From the NCBI GenBank assembly GCA_023460085.1, contig JAEWRI010000046.1, positions 124,001 to 188,000 of the forward strand: DNA of 64,000 nt. Direction: 5' to 3'. The position numbers and the translations under genes were made by a program. The notes beneath the pieces were generated by a model that was not told the DNA's origin, searched no databases, and worked only from the letters and a program-made list of their open reading frames with translations. This stretch comes from Bacillota bacterium (GTDB lineage: Bacteria; Bacillota; Clostridia; Christensenellales; SZUA-584). Below are positions 15,722 to 24,499 of this stretch, in pieces; within the stretch, counting starts at the first letter, position 1; the number at the start of each line of letters is the position of its first letter.

Positions 15722-16689
15722 TGCAATCCCCCCGAATACACATCATCCATTATCGTATCGATAGATGGATACGGACTGTTCTCCGCGAAATTCACCGCAT
15801 CCTCCATCGCTTTTTTTGCGCGTTCCTCTATCTCTTTAATTTCGCTATCTGACTGTATCTTATTCTCAAGCAGATACGTTCGAAAGCGCTTAATGGGGTC
15901 GTTCGCTTTCCACTCTGCTATTTCATTTTTTGTACGGTATACGTTCGCATCGCTCTTGGAATGCCCAAGATAGCGATATGTATTGCATACAAGCAACATC
16001 GGCCCGTTTTTCCGTACATACTCGTGGGCACTCCTCGTTTCTTCATATACGGCGGCAGCATCATTGCCGTCTATCGTTTTACCCGGGATGCCGTAGCTGC
16101 TTGCCCTGACGGCGATATCCTCAACATTCATCGATAAGTACCGGCTCATCGACATACCATATTTGTTATCCTCACAAACAAAGAGCACTGGAAGCTTCCA
16201 TATGGATGCTAAATTCAAAGATTCATGGAACGTCCCTTGATTCGTCGCGCCATCCCCAAAGAAACAGACGACGATGCGATCTATCTTCTTCATTTTCGTC
16301 GTAATACCCGCTCCCACCGCCAGCGGAATCCCGCCTCCAACCACACCGTTTGCGCCAAGGTTCCCCTGTTCAAGATCAGCTATATGCATTGAGCCGCCTT
16401 TTCCTTTGCAGTATCCTACCTCTTTTCCCAGTAGTTCCGCCATCATCAGGTTAATATCGATCCCTTTGGCAATGCAATGCCCATGCCCCCTGTGCGTACT
16501 TGTTATCATGTCTTCCGGCTCAAGCGCACAGCATACTCCTGCCGCGGTTGCTTCCTCGCCGATATACAGGTGCGTCGTACCATGCACTTTGCCCATTGCG
16601 AAGAACTGTTCGACTTTTTCTTCGAACTTACGAATCAGCAGCATTTTTTCGTACATTTCCAACATCTTGTTTTTGTCTATTTTTCCCAT
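15718..16689 (-). CDS. Acetoin/2-oxoacid dehydrogenase E1 alpha subunit (TPP-binding)
   Basis: A 323-residue TPP-dependent E1 alpha subunit. Signature parts are MLLIRKFEEKVEQFF, THLYIGEEATAAGVC, THRGHGHCIAKG, GKGGSMHIAD with GANGVVGGGIPLAVG, and the TPP/magnesium motif GDGATNQGTFHESLN. The GGSMH...GANGVVGGG pattern is closer to acetoin-type AcoA than to classical PdhA. The substrate of this complex may differ, because the operon also encodes a kinase, a lyase and a sugar-type isomerase. GAGG precedes the ATG. It lies 73 bases after the kinase gene. Confidence 0.9.
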   Translation of the reverse strand: MGKIDKNKMLEMYEKMLLIRKFEEKVEQFFAMGKVHGTTHLYIGEEATAAGVCCALEPEDMITSTHRGHGHCIAKGIDINLMMAELLGKEVGYCKGKGGSMHIADLEQGNLGANGVVGGGIPLAVGAGITTKMKKIDRIVVCFFGDGATNQGTFHESLNLASIWKLPVLFVCEDNKYGMSMSRYLSMNVEDIAVRASSYGIPGKTIDGNDAAAVYEETRSAHEYVRKNGPMLLVCNTYRYLGHSKSDANVYRTKNEIAEWKANDPIKRFRTYLLENKIQSDSEIKEIEERAKKAMEDAVNFAENSPYPSIDTIMDDVYSGGLQ

Positions 16690-16762
16690 ATTTTAACCTC
16701 TGTAAAATTGATGCAACTGTAGTGTAATGTGGTTGGCGCTTCAATCCAGGCGTCCCACATAT

Positions 16763-18307
16763 CTATATAATGGTATCTCTTACGATGTCCGCCTGTTTAC
16801 GGTAAGCTTCCTTCAGTGTCGGATATAAGGATCGATAGGCAGCATAGTAATGATCATAAATCTCAACGTTCCTTCCGATGGGTTCAGTTACGCTGGTGAT
16901 TTTAAGCAGTTCGTCGCATCCCTCGACAACGCTCTTAAAATAGCCCGCCCCTACCGCTGCCATTATTGCCGCGCCTGCCGCGGGCCCCTCTTCAATATTC
17001 ATCGTTACGACATTTGCCTTATATATATCCGCTTGTATCTGCCGCCACAGCGGACTTTTGGCTCCGCCGCCGTTTACACGTATCTCAGAGACCGGCTGAC
17101 CCAGCTCACGGCATATTTCTATCGTATCGCGCAGCGCAAAAGTCACTCCCTCCATAATGCTGCGGCATATATCATTAATCGTATGTCTGTATGAAAGCCC
17201 GAAGAAGACACCTCGCGCGTTTTCGTCGGAATGTGGCGTTTTTTCACCGTTTAGATATGGTAAGAAAGTCAGCCCTTCGCATCCAACAGGCGAAGCCTCA
17301 GCCAATCCGTCCATGTATTTATAAATATCCTGGTTCTCCCGCTGCATTTCACTTTTTTTATCGGCGAAGAACGTATCCCTCAACCATCTAAATGCCCCCC
17401 CCGCGGTAAGGACAAGACCTAAAAAGCACCATTTATCCGGTACTGAATGTGCCATAGATAATATCGCGCGCTTTTTGTCGTCAAGAAACGGTTCGGCTGT
17501 ACAGCCAAATATGACCCCGCTGGTCCCTATCGAAGCCCCTATGATGCCAGGCCGTACGATCCCTGTGCCCACGCCGCCTGCTGGCTGATCTCCTCCGCCC
17601 GCAACAACAGGGATATTGGGGGTAAGACCCCAGTCATCTGCCACGTCAGCCTTCAACTGTCCGACAACTTCTGCCGATTCGGCCAGCTTTTCCGGTGCGA
17701 TATCTTTTTTCAGCCCTAGCTTGCTGAACATCTCATCAGACCACCTGCGATTTGTAACGTCCATCAGGAAAGATAGCGAAGCGTCGCTGACATCCGCCGC
17801 TATCTCTCCTGTCATCTTGTATCGCAGATAATCTTTTGCGAAAAACACCTTGTGGATCTTTTCAAAATCCTTGGGCCTGTGTCTTTTTAGCCAGAACAGT
17901 TTCGGTGCCCAAAAGCTGTTAAGACAGTAATTCGTGGTAATCTTAAGCGTTTCTTCCTCGTCCGTGATACGCTCTATGTCTGCAACTTCTTCGCTGCTCC
18001 TTTGATCCAGCCATATGATACAATTGCCGATCGGGTCCATATTTTTATCCATTATGGTACAGCCCTGCATTTGCCCGGAAAACCCGATTCCCGCAACGTT
18101 TTTCCCGCATCCGGATAATTGCACAGCCTGCTTCACTGCTTTCTGGCATGCATCCCACCATGAATCAGGGGCTTGTTCAACCCAACCGGGTTTTGGTGTG
18201 ATGATATCGCATTCATGGTAACCCGTTCCCCGTACATCACCGGTCTCGTCAATAATAATTACTTTTACGCCGCTTGTACCGGCATCAATACCCATAAAGC
18301 AGTTCAT
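16763..18307 (-). CDS. FGGY-family carbohydrate kinase (xylulokinase-like)
   Basis: A 514-residue FGGY kinase that phosphorylates a sugar or polyol with ATP. The N-terminal phosphate-1 motif is GIDAGTSGVKVIIID, and IGFSGQMQG plus WLDQRSSEE follow near residues 75-100. GGGDQPAGGVGTG near residue 255 and ASIGTSGVIFG form the phosphate-2 region, and VNGGGAKSPLWRQIQAD near residue 415 is the adenosine motif. SGQMQG and WxDxR fit xylulose kinases best. I chose the ATG at 18307, after GAGGAGG, instead of a TTG one codon earlier. In this operon it may phosphorylate a ketose or deoxyketose brought in by the TRAP transporter; the identity of the substrate is open. Confidence 0.85.
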   Translation of the reverse strand: MNCFMGIDAGTSGVKVIIIDETGDVRGTGYHECDIITPKPGWVEQAPDSWWDACQKAVKQAVQLSGCGKNVAGIGFSGQMQGCTIMDKNMDPIGNCIIWLDQRSSEEVADIERITDEEETLKITTNYCLNSFWAPKLFWLKRHRPKDFEKIHKVFFAKDYLRYKMTGEIAADVSDASLSFLMDVTNRRWSDEMFSKLGLKKDIAPEKLAESAEVVGQLKADVADDWGLTPNIPVVAGGGDQPAGGVGTGIVRPGIIGASIGTSGVIFGCTAEPFLDDKKRAILSMAHSVPDKWCFLGLVLTAGGAFRWLRDTFFADKKSEMQRENQDIYKYMDGLAEASPVGCEGLTFLPYLNGEKTPHSDENARGVFFGLSYRHTINDICRSIMEGVTFALRDTIEICRELGQPVSEIRVNGGGAKSPLWRQIQADIYKANVVTMNIEEGPAAGAAIMAAVGAGYFKSVVEGCDELLKITSVTEPIGRNVEIYDHYYAAYRSLYPTLKEAYRKQADIVRDTII

Positions 18308-18353
18308 CAATGGCCTCCTCGCAATCTCTATCAGTTGCTAAAAGATGCTGTCC

Positions 18354-19229
18354 TTAGTCTATCAAACGCCTGATGCTCATTTCGTCCGAGTAGCCGACCA
18401 GGTCCTGATACTCGGGCCTTGGCATAAACATGCCTTCCTCCGCCAATTCCATCGTAGTACCGTGTTCCTTATAATGACTGTACAGCCGAGTCATTATCTT
18501 TGCCTCACAAAGTATGGACATAAGCGGGTGAATGACCATCTTATACCCCATATCCTCAAGTTCTTTATCACTGTATATCTGGTGCGTGGTAAATTCGCAT
18601 ACATCCGCCAGAATAGGAACGTTATTAATGGCCGTGGTTACCTTGAGCATATCCTCTTTTTCAATCAGGTTTTCGGGCATGACCATATCCGCGCCTGCCT
18701 GCTCATACATTTTGCATCTTCTTATCACTTCGTCTATTCCCATCGTATTGAAAGAATCTGTCCGTGCGATAATGAGAAAGTTCGGGTCTTTGCGCGCCTT
18801 GAGTGCCATCCTGATTTTATCGCAGATTTCTTCTATCGGCACGACGGTAACGCCCTGCATCGCGCCGCACTTTTTAGGCATTGTCTGGTCCTCAATATGG
18901 ATTCCGCTGACGCCGGCCGCTTCGTACGCGCGCACAGTCCTGAATACGTTGTTGATATTGCCATAGCCTGTATCCGCGTCACATACAAGAGGAATATCGA
19001 TGCATTCGGCCAGATATCCGGCTCTTGTTATCATTTCGGTGGCGGTTCCAAGCCCGATATCCGGTTTGCCGAGAAGACTTGCCATCGTACCGTTTCCACC
19101 CATATACGCCACTTCAAACCCAAGCTTCTGAATGATTCTGGCACCTACGCCGTCATGACAGCCGGGGGCAACAACCAGCCCCGGTTTGTTTAAAAGCTCA
19201 CGAAGTCTCGCATTTTTAATGACATCCAT
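18354..19229 (-). CDS. PEP mutase/isocitrate lyase superfamily carbon-carbon lyase
   Basis: A 291-residue TIM-barrel lyase. The metal-binding motif DADTGYGN, the IHIEDQTMPKKCG stretch with the catalytic-cysteine loop KKCGAMQG, and ARTDS are present. The KKCG cysteine points to true C-C lyases such as methylisocitrate or 2,3-dimethylmalate lyase rather than phosphonate mutases. Such enzymes release pyruvate or oxaloacetate-like products. GGAGG precedes the ATG. Its position between a TIM-barrel isomerase and a kinase, upstream of an acyl-CoA-forming dehydrogenase complex, suggests it cleaves an intermediate to a 2-oxoacid that the complex consumes; this is inference. Confidence 0.85.
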   Translation of the reverse strand: MDVIKNARLRELLNKPGLVVAPGCHDGVGARIIQKLGFEVAYMGGNGTMASLLGKPDIGLGTATEMITRAGYLAECIDIPLVCDADTGYGNINNVFRTVRAYEAAGVSGIHIEDQTMPKKCGAMQGVTVVPIEEICDKIRMALKARKDPNFLIIARTDSFNTMGIDEVIRRCKMYEQAGADMVMPENLIEKEDMLKVTTAINNVPILADVCEFTTHQIYSDKELEDMGYKMVIHPLMSILCEAKIMTRLYSHYKEHGTTMELAEEGMFMPRPEYQDLVGYSDEMSIRRLID

Positions 19230-19258
19230 TTTATAACCTCCGGATAATAATTTTATCT

Positions 19259-20083
19259 TTATTTTGATGATAGGGCGGCGTCTATAATTGGCTTCAAAAA
19301 TTTGTACGAAGCTTCGGCGCCTTCTCTGTAATCACAAAAATTCATACCCACTTCAAGTGCGATCCAGCCGCGATAGTCCATTGCTTCCAATACTTTTATG
19401 GCTTCAGCAAAATTGATAGACCCCGTTCCCGGCACTCCATGGTTACTGTCGGAAAAATGCACGTGGCCGATAAGCTCCCGGCTTCTTACAAAAGCGGCGC
19501 ATATCGAGTTGTCTTCCAGCATCATATGATAAACATCCATCAGCAGCCTGACCTTGTTACTGATACCTTCATTAATATGGTTGGTAAAATAAACCATTTC
19601 TTTTGTAGTATGATTATAGTTCATCTCATAGCGATTAATAGGTTCATACGAGATATAAATGCCGTATTGCCCTGCATATTCTGAACACTCGCGCATACAT
19701 GCGGTGATGTATTCTTTTGCTTTGTCGACATCTTCTCCATTTTCCAGCCACCCTTGCACGCGCCCCAGAAGCACGCTGCATTTGAAATAACCGGACAAAT
19801 CGATGACATCTTTCATCATTTTAACTGCTTTATTTCTTATTGCCGGATCTGGGCTTGAAAAACGCACACCGCCGATATCATATATACCGCCCGATCTAAA
19901 ACCCGAAAATTTCATGTCATATCGGTCAAGAAGTTCAGCGATTCCTTCTTTATCGATTTTATTCGCATAACATATCGAAGGCTCGACTCCTTCATAGCCA
20001 AGTTCTTTCAGCATCTTCAAGTATTGTTCAAATTCGGATAAGCTTAACTCATCAATCAACGGAATACCGTAAGCCAATTTCAT
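19259..20083 (-). CDS. TIM-barrel sugar isomerase/epimerase (xylose isomerase-like)
   Basis: A 274-residue AP-endonuclease-2/xylose-isomerase-like TIM barrel. Metal-site residues sit in typical places: YEPINRYEMNYNHT (Glu), LLMDVYHMMLED (Asp and His), HVHFSDSNHGVPGTG (His and Asp) and ALEVGMNF (Glu) near the end. Such enzymes are sugar or sugar-acid epimerases/isomerases of the hydroxypyruvate isomerase or tagatose epimerase kind. I start it at 20083 because AAGGATGG lies 7 bases upstream; the longer reading has no good site. A strong hairpin precedes it at 20106, after the binding-protein gene. Substrate unknown. Confidence 0.82.
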   Translation of the reverse strand: MKLAYGIPLIDELSLSEFEQYLKMLKELGYEGVEPSICYANKIDKEGIAELLDRYDMKFSGFRSGGIYDIGGVRFSSPDPAIRNKAVKMMKDVIDLSGYFKCSVLLGRVQGWLENGEDVDKAKEYITACMRECSEYAGQYGIYISYEPINRYEMNYNHTTKEMVYFTNHINEGISNKVRLLMDVYHMMLEDNSICAAFVRSRELIGHVHFSDSNHGVPGTGSINFAEAIKVLEAMDYRGWIALEVGMNFCDYREGAEASYKFLKPIIDAALSSK

Positions 20084-20105
20084 AATAGCACCATCCTTTT
20101 TATAA

Positions 20106-20130
20106 GGGGGAGGGATATTTATCCCTCCCC
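20106..20130 (-). other. mRNA hairpin downstream of dctP
   Basis: GGGGAGGGAT / ATCCCTCCCC stem (20107-20116 with 20121-20130, AT-rich loop) in the gap between the binding-protein stop and the isomerase start on the minus strand. No T-run follows. Similar hairpins after binding-protein genes protect the upstream message or reduce read-through, raising binding-protein output. Confidence 0.6.
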
Positions 20131-20161
20131 ACATCATTTATTAATACTCTTACAAATTTGC

Positions 20162-21238
20162 TTAGCTGTAATCTTCAACTATTACCATAAGCTGATCCAG
20201 AAGATCGGAATACCCGTTTTCCTCAGCGTTCTGATACCAATAATCACGGAATGCATCATGGAACTCGGTAATATCCTTGGTATAGGTTACGGTTGCTCCC
20301 TGTGACTCAAATATGTCGATATATTCTTCGTCTTTATCCTTGACGTACTGGTTCGATGCCTCGGTTGCATCAGCCCACGCGGCGAATAGAACATCCTGAT
20401 ACTCCTGCGGCAGACCCGCGAGAACATCCTTGTTTACAACGATACCAACCGAAGAGAACATGTGATTGGAATTCCAAACATACTTGCCAATACTGGTAAA
20501 GCCATAGCTATCAATAGAAGATTTCACCGTATCAACGCCATCGACAACTCCCGATTGCATCGCGGTATAGGCTTCCGTCCATGTAATAACGGTAGGATTA
20601 AAGCCCATCAGGGTAAATGTGTCAAGATATAAGTCGATTTCCGGCGAGCGGAGCTTTACACCCTGGCAGTCCGCAAGGCATGTGAGCGGCATGGTCGTGC
20701 AGAAATCACGGAATCCCTGATAGCACCATCCAAGCGTTTTCATGTTCATCTTTTCTTCCAGCTTGCTGTCGATCTGGCCGACGATATCGCTGTTGTAGAA
20801 CAACTGATCAGCAATGTCAAAATTCGTGATCAGCCAAGGCAGGCCGAGCAGACTATACTCCGGAACATACGTAATCAACATGGAAGTATCCGCATAGCAC
20901 ATATCCAATGATCCAAGCATTACGGACTCAAGGTTTTCCGGCTGTGTTCCAAGCTGGCCTGCCGGAAAGGTCGTGATTTCAAGGCCGCCGTTTGTACGCT
21001 CATAAACATCATCCGCAAAAGCCTCAAAAACCTTGCTCATGTCATGATCTGTCGCCAGAGTATAGGCGAAGCGTAAAGTGTACTTTTGGGCTGGCTGGCT
21101 GGCAACGTCGCTTTGTGCTGCACTTTGTGATGCACTTTCGCTTGGAGCTGCAGAGTTAGTACTTGTTTCGGGGCTGCTGCAACCAACAAGGGAAAAGAGG
21201 AACACCAGAGCGATAATAAATACCATTACCTTCTTCAT
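20162..21238 (-). CDS. dctP: TRAP transporter substrate-binding lipoprotein (DctP family)
   Basis: A 358-residue DctP-type extracytoplasmic binding protein that captures an organic acid or sugar-acid type ligand. The N-terminal signal MKKVMVFIIALVFLFSLVGC ends in a lipobox (VGC), so it is lipid-anchored. A Ser/Ala/Gln linker follows. The conserved KLRSPEI arginine, which usually clamps the ligand carboxylate, and GVVDGVDTV are visible in the middle. GAGG precedes the ATG. It is encoded after the two membrane subunits on the minus strand, and a hairpin follows. The need for a carboxylate-binding Arg suggests the operon feeds on an acidic ligand, though neutral polyols are also known for this family. 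Confidence 0.9.
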   Translation of the reverse strand: MKKVMVFIIALVFLFSLVGCSSPETSTNSAAPSESASQSAAQSDVASQPAQKYTLRFAYTLATDHDMSKVFEAFADDVYERTNGGLEITTFPAGQLGTQPENLESVMLGSLDMCYADTSMLITYVPEYSLLGLPWLITNFDIADQLFYNSDIVGQIDSKLEEKMNMKTLGWCYQGFRDFCTTMPLTCLADCQGVKLRSPEIDLYLDTFTLMGFNPTVITWTEAYTAMQSGVVDGVDTVKSSIDSYGFTSIGKYVWNSNHMFSSVGIVVNKDVLAGLPQEYQDVLFAAWADATEASNQYVKDKDEEYIDIFESQGATVTYTKDITEFHDAFRDYWYQNAEENGYSDLLDQLMVIVEDYS

Positions 21239-21309
21239 TTTTTCATCCTCGCTTTATTATTTTTCTACCAATAACGTGTATTGATATACAAAGTTTAATT
21301 TGCCCGCTT

Positions 21310-22578
21310 TTATAACAGATTGGGCAGGAAAAGCACGATCTGCGGCAATAAAATCACCAATAAGACACCTATTGAGAAAATCAGTACGAATGGCCATATA
21401 TGCCTGATAACTCTATTGAGCGGCGTATTGCTTACTCCTGAAACTACATACATGACAATCCCAACCGGAGGCGTAATTCCACCTAAAACCAGAGAAATAA
21501 TACAGACCATGGCGAAGTGGAGCGGATCGAATCCGTAAATGGGGATTAGCGGAGCAAATACCGGAACAAGCACAAGAAGTATCGCGGTCGATTCAATGAA
21601 CATTCCGGCAAAGAAGATAATCACGAATATAATTAACAGGACCAGGGTGCCGTTTGTGACAAATGAAGTCATAAAGTCCTGTATTAATCCGGCCAGCCCA
21701 TAATATGTCAGTACGTATCCGAACAGTGCGGCAAAGGCGATAATGATCATAGGTTGAGTGGCGCTTTTAACCGCATCGTAAACACAGCCCTTAAGCTTCG
21801 TCATGTTTAGATTCTTTGTGATTAACCCATATACGATTCCGTATATGATTGCAAGAATGCCGGATTCCGTCGCTGTGACAATACCCGTAACAATGCCACC
21901 GATAATTATGAACGGCATGATAAGCGCTCCAAAACATTTCACAAACGCCTTGAGTATATTCTTAATGCCTGCAAATTTCGTCTGAGGAATGCCATGTTTC
22001 TTTGCATACATGTATGAATAAATGAGCATTCCTATCCCCAGCAGGATACCGGGCACGATACCGGCGACAAATAAACTGCCCACGGAAATACTGACCACAC
22101 CGGAGTATACGATCATGATAATGCTGGGAGGGATAATCGGCCCAAGAGAACCGGCAGATGATATCAACGCTCCTGCGAATCCCCTGTCATAGCCTTCTTT
22201 TTCCAAGGAAGGAACCATTACCGTAGCGATGGCTGAACTGTCCGCGACGGAGGAACCGGATACGCCTGCCATCAACATCCCGGTAAATACCGTCGCATGG
22301 GCTAATCCGCCTTTGAAATGCCCTACCAATGATTTGCAGAAATATATTATTTTCTCTGTAATTCCCGCTGAGTTCATCAGCGACCCGGCAATCATGAAGA
22401 GCGGTATCGCTATGAATGAAAAGGAATCCAGTGAAGTGAATATCTTTTGGGTAATTATCGTATCCAGCAAATTGGGGTCTATAGCGATTACAAACGCCGC
22501 CGATATGCCCATGCTATATGCGACCGGGATGCCTATAACAAGAAGTACGCAGAAGATTATTACAACAAGAGATATCAT
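21310..22578 (-). CDS. dctM: TRAP transporter large permease (DctM family)
   Basis: A 422-residue, highly hydrophobic protein with about 11-12 membrane segments. It is the ion-driven transport subunit of the TRAP system. Family features include VADSSAIATVMVPSLEKEGYD near residue 115, GSLGPIIPPSIIMIVYSG near residue 145 and GGITPPVGIVMYV near residue 367. It normally uses a sodium gradient. GGAGGG lies upstream of the ATG, and its start directly abuts the DctQ stop. Confidence 0.92.
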   Translation of the reverse strand: MISLVVIIFCVLLVIGIPVAYSMGISAAFVIAIDPNLLDTIITQKIFTSLDSFSFIAIPLFMIAGSLMNSAGITEKIIYFCKSLVGHFKGGLAHATVFTGMLMAGVSGSSVADSSAIATVMVPSLEKEGYDRGFAGALISSAGSLGPIIPPSIIMIVYSGVVSISVGSLFVAGIVPGILLGIGMLIYSYMYAKKHGIPQTKFAGIKNILKAFVKCFGALIMPFIIIGGIVTGIVTATESGILAIIYGIVYGLITKNLNMTKLKGCVYDAVKSATQPMIIIAFAALFGYVLTYYGLAGLIQDFMTSFVTNGTLVLLIIFVIIFFAGMFIESTAILLVLVPVFAPLIPIYGFDPLHFAMVCIISLVLGGITPPVGIVMYVVSGVSNTPLNRVIRHIWPFVLIFSIGVLLVILLPQIVLFLPNLL

Positions 22579-23061
22579 TTATTTTATACCCTCCTTCTTG
22601 ATTTTTAGGATATGATTAACCAGCAACTCCAAACCAAATATCCCTATCAACGCGGCTCCAATAGGTTGTGCGGAATATACGGCATTGTATGGTATTTTTA
22701 TCCCCGAGAAAGAGAAATCTGCGACCGAAATACAGAACCTGGATCCCTGAAATGCCCAAAAAAACGCGAACGCAATAATGAGTATCTCCGAAAAAAATAT
22801 ACAGATGGTTCTCAAAACTGGCGGCATCTTATTCACAAGCAGATCAAACCCTAAATTGGCAACATTTCTTGTAAGAACGCTGGCGTATAACATAATCATC
22901 CATATAAACATGATTCTCGCCGCTTGCTCTGTCCATGAGAGGGAACTATTCATTACGTACCTGGTAAACACTTGCGTGGCTATCATCGCCATTATTCCTA
23001 CAAAAAGTATACCTGTGATAATTTTTATCGACTTTTCTAAGCAATCTAATGCTTTCTTCAC
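22579..23061 (-). CDS. dctQ: TRAP transporter small permease (DctQ family)
   Basis: A 160-residue protein with four membrane segments (about 12-35, 45-65, 85-108, 125-145) and the family motif NSSLSWTEQAARIMFIW. I take the GTG at 23061 as start because AAGGAGG lies 8 bases upstream; an ATG 24 bases earlier would place the ribosome site inside the coding sequence. It pairs with DctM at the membrane. It follows the aldo/keto reductase gene in the operon. Confidence 0.88.
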   Translation of the reverse strand: MKKALDCLEKSIKIITGILFVGIMAMIATQVFTRYVMNSSLSWTEQAARIMFIWMIMLYASVLTRNVANLGFDLLVNKMPPVLRTICIFFSEILIIAFAFFWAFQGSRFCISVADFSFSGIKIPYNAVYSAQPIGAALIGIFGLELLVNHILKIKKEGIK

Positions 23062-23111
23062 TCTCAGTTCCTCCTTATTACACATGAATTTTTAGACATT
23101 AATCGCGTCTG

Positions 23112-24122
23112 TTACTTTAAGGTACCCACATAGGTTACTCCGGTTGCCCCTTTAGGAGGTATAAAGTATCCAAAAGTGTTACCCTTCAGCTTTTTCCAAA
23201 CTTTATCGCACTCTTCCAGAATGTCTTTGCTCAACGCTCCTTTCTCAGCAATACTGATATTTTGTTGGAGCTGGCTCTTTTTGCTGAAACCCATCATTAC
23301 GGAATTCACATAATCATGAGTAATGCTCCATCTTATAGCCAAATCAAGCATGCTCATTCCTGCCTGTTGCGCGACATGGGATAACTCTTCCAAAGCGTTG
23401 AAATTATTGTCGTTGCAATAACGTTCTTGATACATCTTGGAGTCAAATCGGGTTTTTTCGATCAAATGGTCACGGGTATGCTTTCCGGTCAATAATCCCC
23501 CGGCGAGCGGATTATATATCACCAGGCCCACTTTATGTTTTTGAATAAAATATGCCATCTCATCCTCAAGGCCGCGGGTAATAAGATTGTATACATTTTG
23601 AGCAACAACAGGGGCTATCAGATGATTCATTTTGGCAGTCCAAATCAGGTCGCATGATTCCCACGCGGAATAGTTGCTGAAACCGATATACCTTACTTTT
23701 CCGTTCCTAACCAGGTTATCCATTGCCTCAAGAGTTTCTTCAATTGGTGTGTTGCGATCCGGGTGATGCATATAGTAAATATCAATATAATCTGTGTTGA
23801 GTCTTCTCAGGGAATCATTCACTGCACCAATAATATGGTATCTTGAGCATCCGCGATCGTTAATATTAGGGCCGGTAGGTAAAAATACTTTTGTACCTAT
23901 AATCACTTTGCTTCTTATTTCATGAATATATTTTCCGATTATTCGTTCGCTTTCACCACCGCAGTATACATCCCCGGTGTCAATCATATTTATTCCCGCA
24001 TCCAACGCTGCGCTGATAATTTCAAAAGAAGCTTCTGCATCTAATTGATCGCCGAATGTAGATGACCCCAATGAAATATTAGATACTTGTATCCCTGTCC
24101 CATTCAAATAATTGTATTTCAT
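23112..24122 (-). CDS. Aldo/keto reductase (potassium-channel beta-like group)
   Basis: A 336-residue NAD(P)H-dependent TIM-barrel reductase. The catalytic tetrad is visible: D in MIDTGDVYCGGESE, the tyrosine DVY, K in VIIGTKVF and H in YIDIYYMHHPD. A nucleotide-binding region is near the C-terminus (VMMGFSKKSQLQQN). The KYNYLNGTGIQVSNISLG start and YIGFSNYSAWE place it in the YhdN/Kv-beta-type group. It is the first gene after the operon promoter at 24222-24250. It likely oxidises or reduces a hydroxyl/carbonyl of the imported compound. Confidence 0.88.
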   Translation of the reverse strand: MKYNYLNGTGIQVSNISLGSSTFGDQLDAEASFEIISAALDAGINMIDTGDVYCGGESERIIGKYIHEIRSKVIIGTKVFLPTGPNINDRGCSRYHIIGAVNDSLRRLNTDYIDIYYMHHPDRNTPIEETLEAMDNLVRNGKVRYIGFSNYSAWESCDLIWTAKMNHLIAPVVAQNVYNLITRGLEDEMAYFIQKHKVGLVIYNPLAGGLLTGKHTRDHLIEKTRFDSKMYQERYCNDNNFNALEELSHVAQQAGMSMLDLAIRWSITHDYVNSVMMGFSKKSQLQQNISIAEKGALSKDILEECDKVWKKLKGNTFGYFIPPKGATGVTYVGTLK

Positions 24123-24208
24123 GCGCAGACCTCATTTTGCATTTATTTTTTACAGGCAAATAAGCTTGAAGGCTACTTGGAATAGTTTACATTTGTATAC
24201 TCACTTAT

Positions 24209-24234
24209 TTATTGTATATTTATATTAACAATAA
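24209..24234. promoter_or_regulatory. Candidate SorC-type operator (inverted repeat)
   Basis: TTATTGT (24209-24215) and ACAATAA (24228-24234) form a perfect 7-bp inverted repeat with a 12-base AT-rich spacer that covers the -10 box of the operon promoter. A regulator bound here would block RNA polymerase. The linked SorC-type regulator gene makes this the natural operator candidate. Confidence 0.5.
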
Positions 24235-24250
24235 TATATTGCCTTGTCAA
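24222..24250 (-). promoter_or_regulatory. Sigma-A type promoter of the TRAP/kinase/dehydrogenase operon
   Basis: On the minus strand a perfect TTGACA (24250-24245), a 17-base spacer and TAATAT (24227-24222), about 100 bases upstream of the first operon gene at 24122. The remaining gap to the regulator gene (24251-24499) shows no gene. Confidence 0.75.
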
Positions 24251-24499
24251 CTGTAATAGCAAGAATGGCCTTTATTTATTTTTTAACACATGAGGAAATA
24301 TAACTGCCTGCCCTTTAGTGAAAGTCAGGTCAGTTACTTTGATATTAAAAATATACAGAAAAGAGATAACACGGAAATGCCAAGGACGATTTGCCCTTTC
24401 GGCCAACACCCGGAGCAACTTTATTAACCAAGTTTACTCCAAAGATCGCGATGGGAGAGATATAATTCAACCTATTAACAATTACCTTTTAAATAAGTG

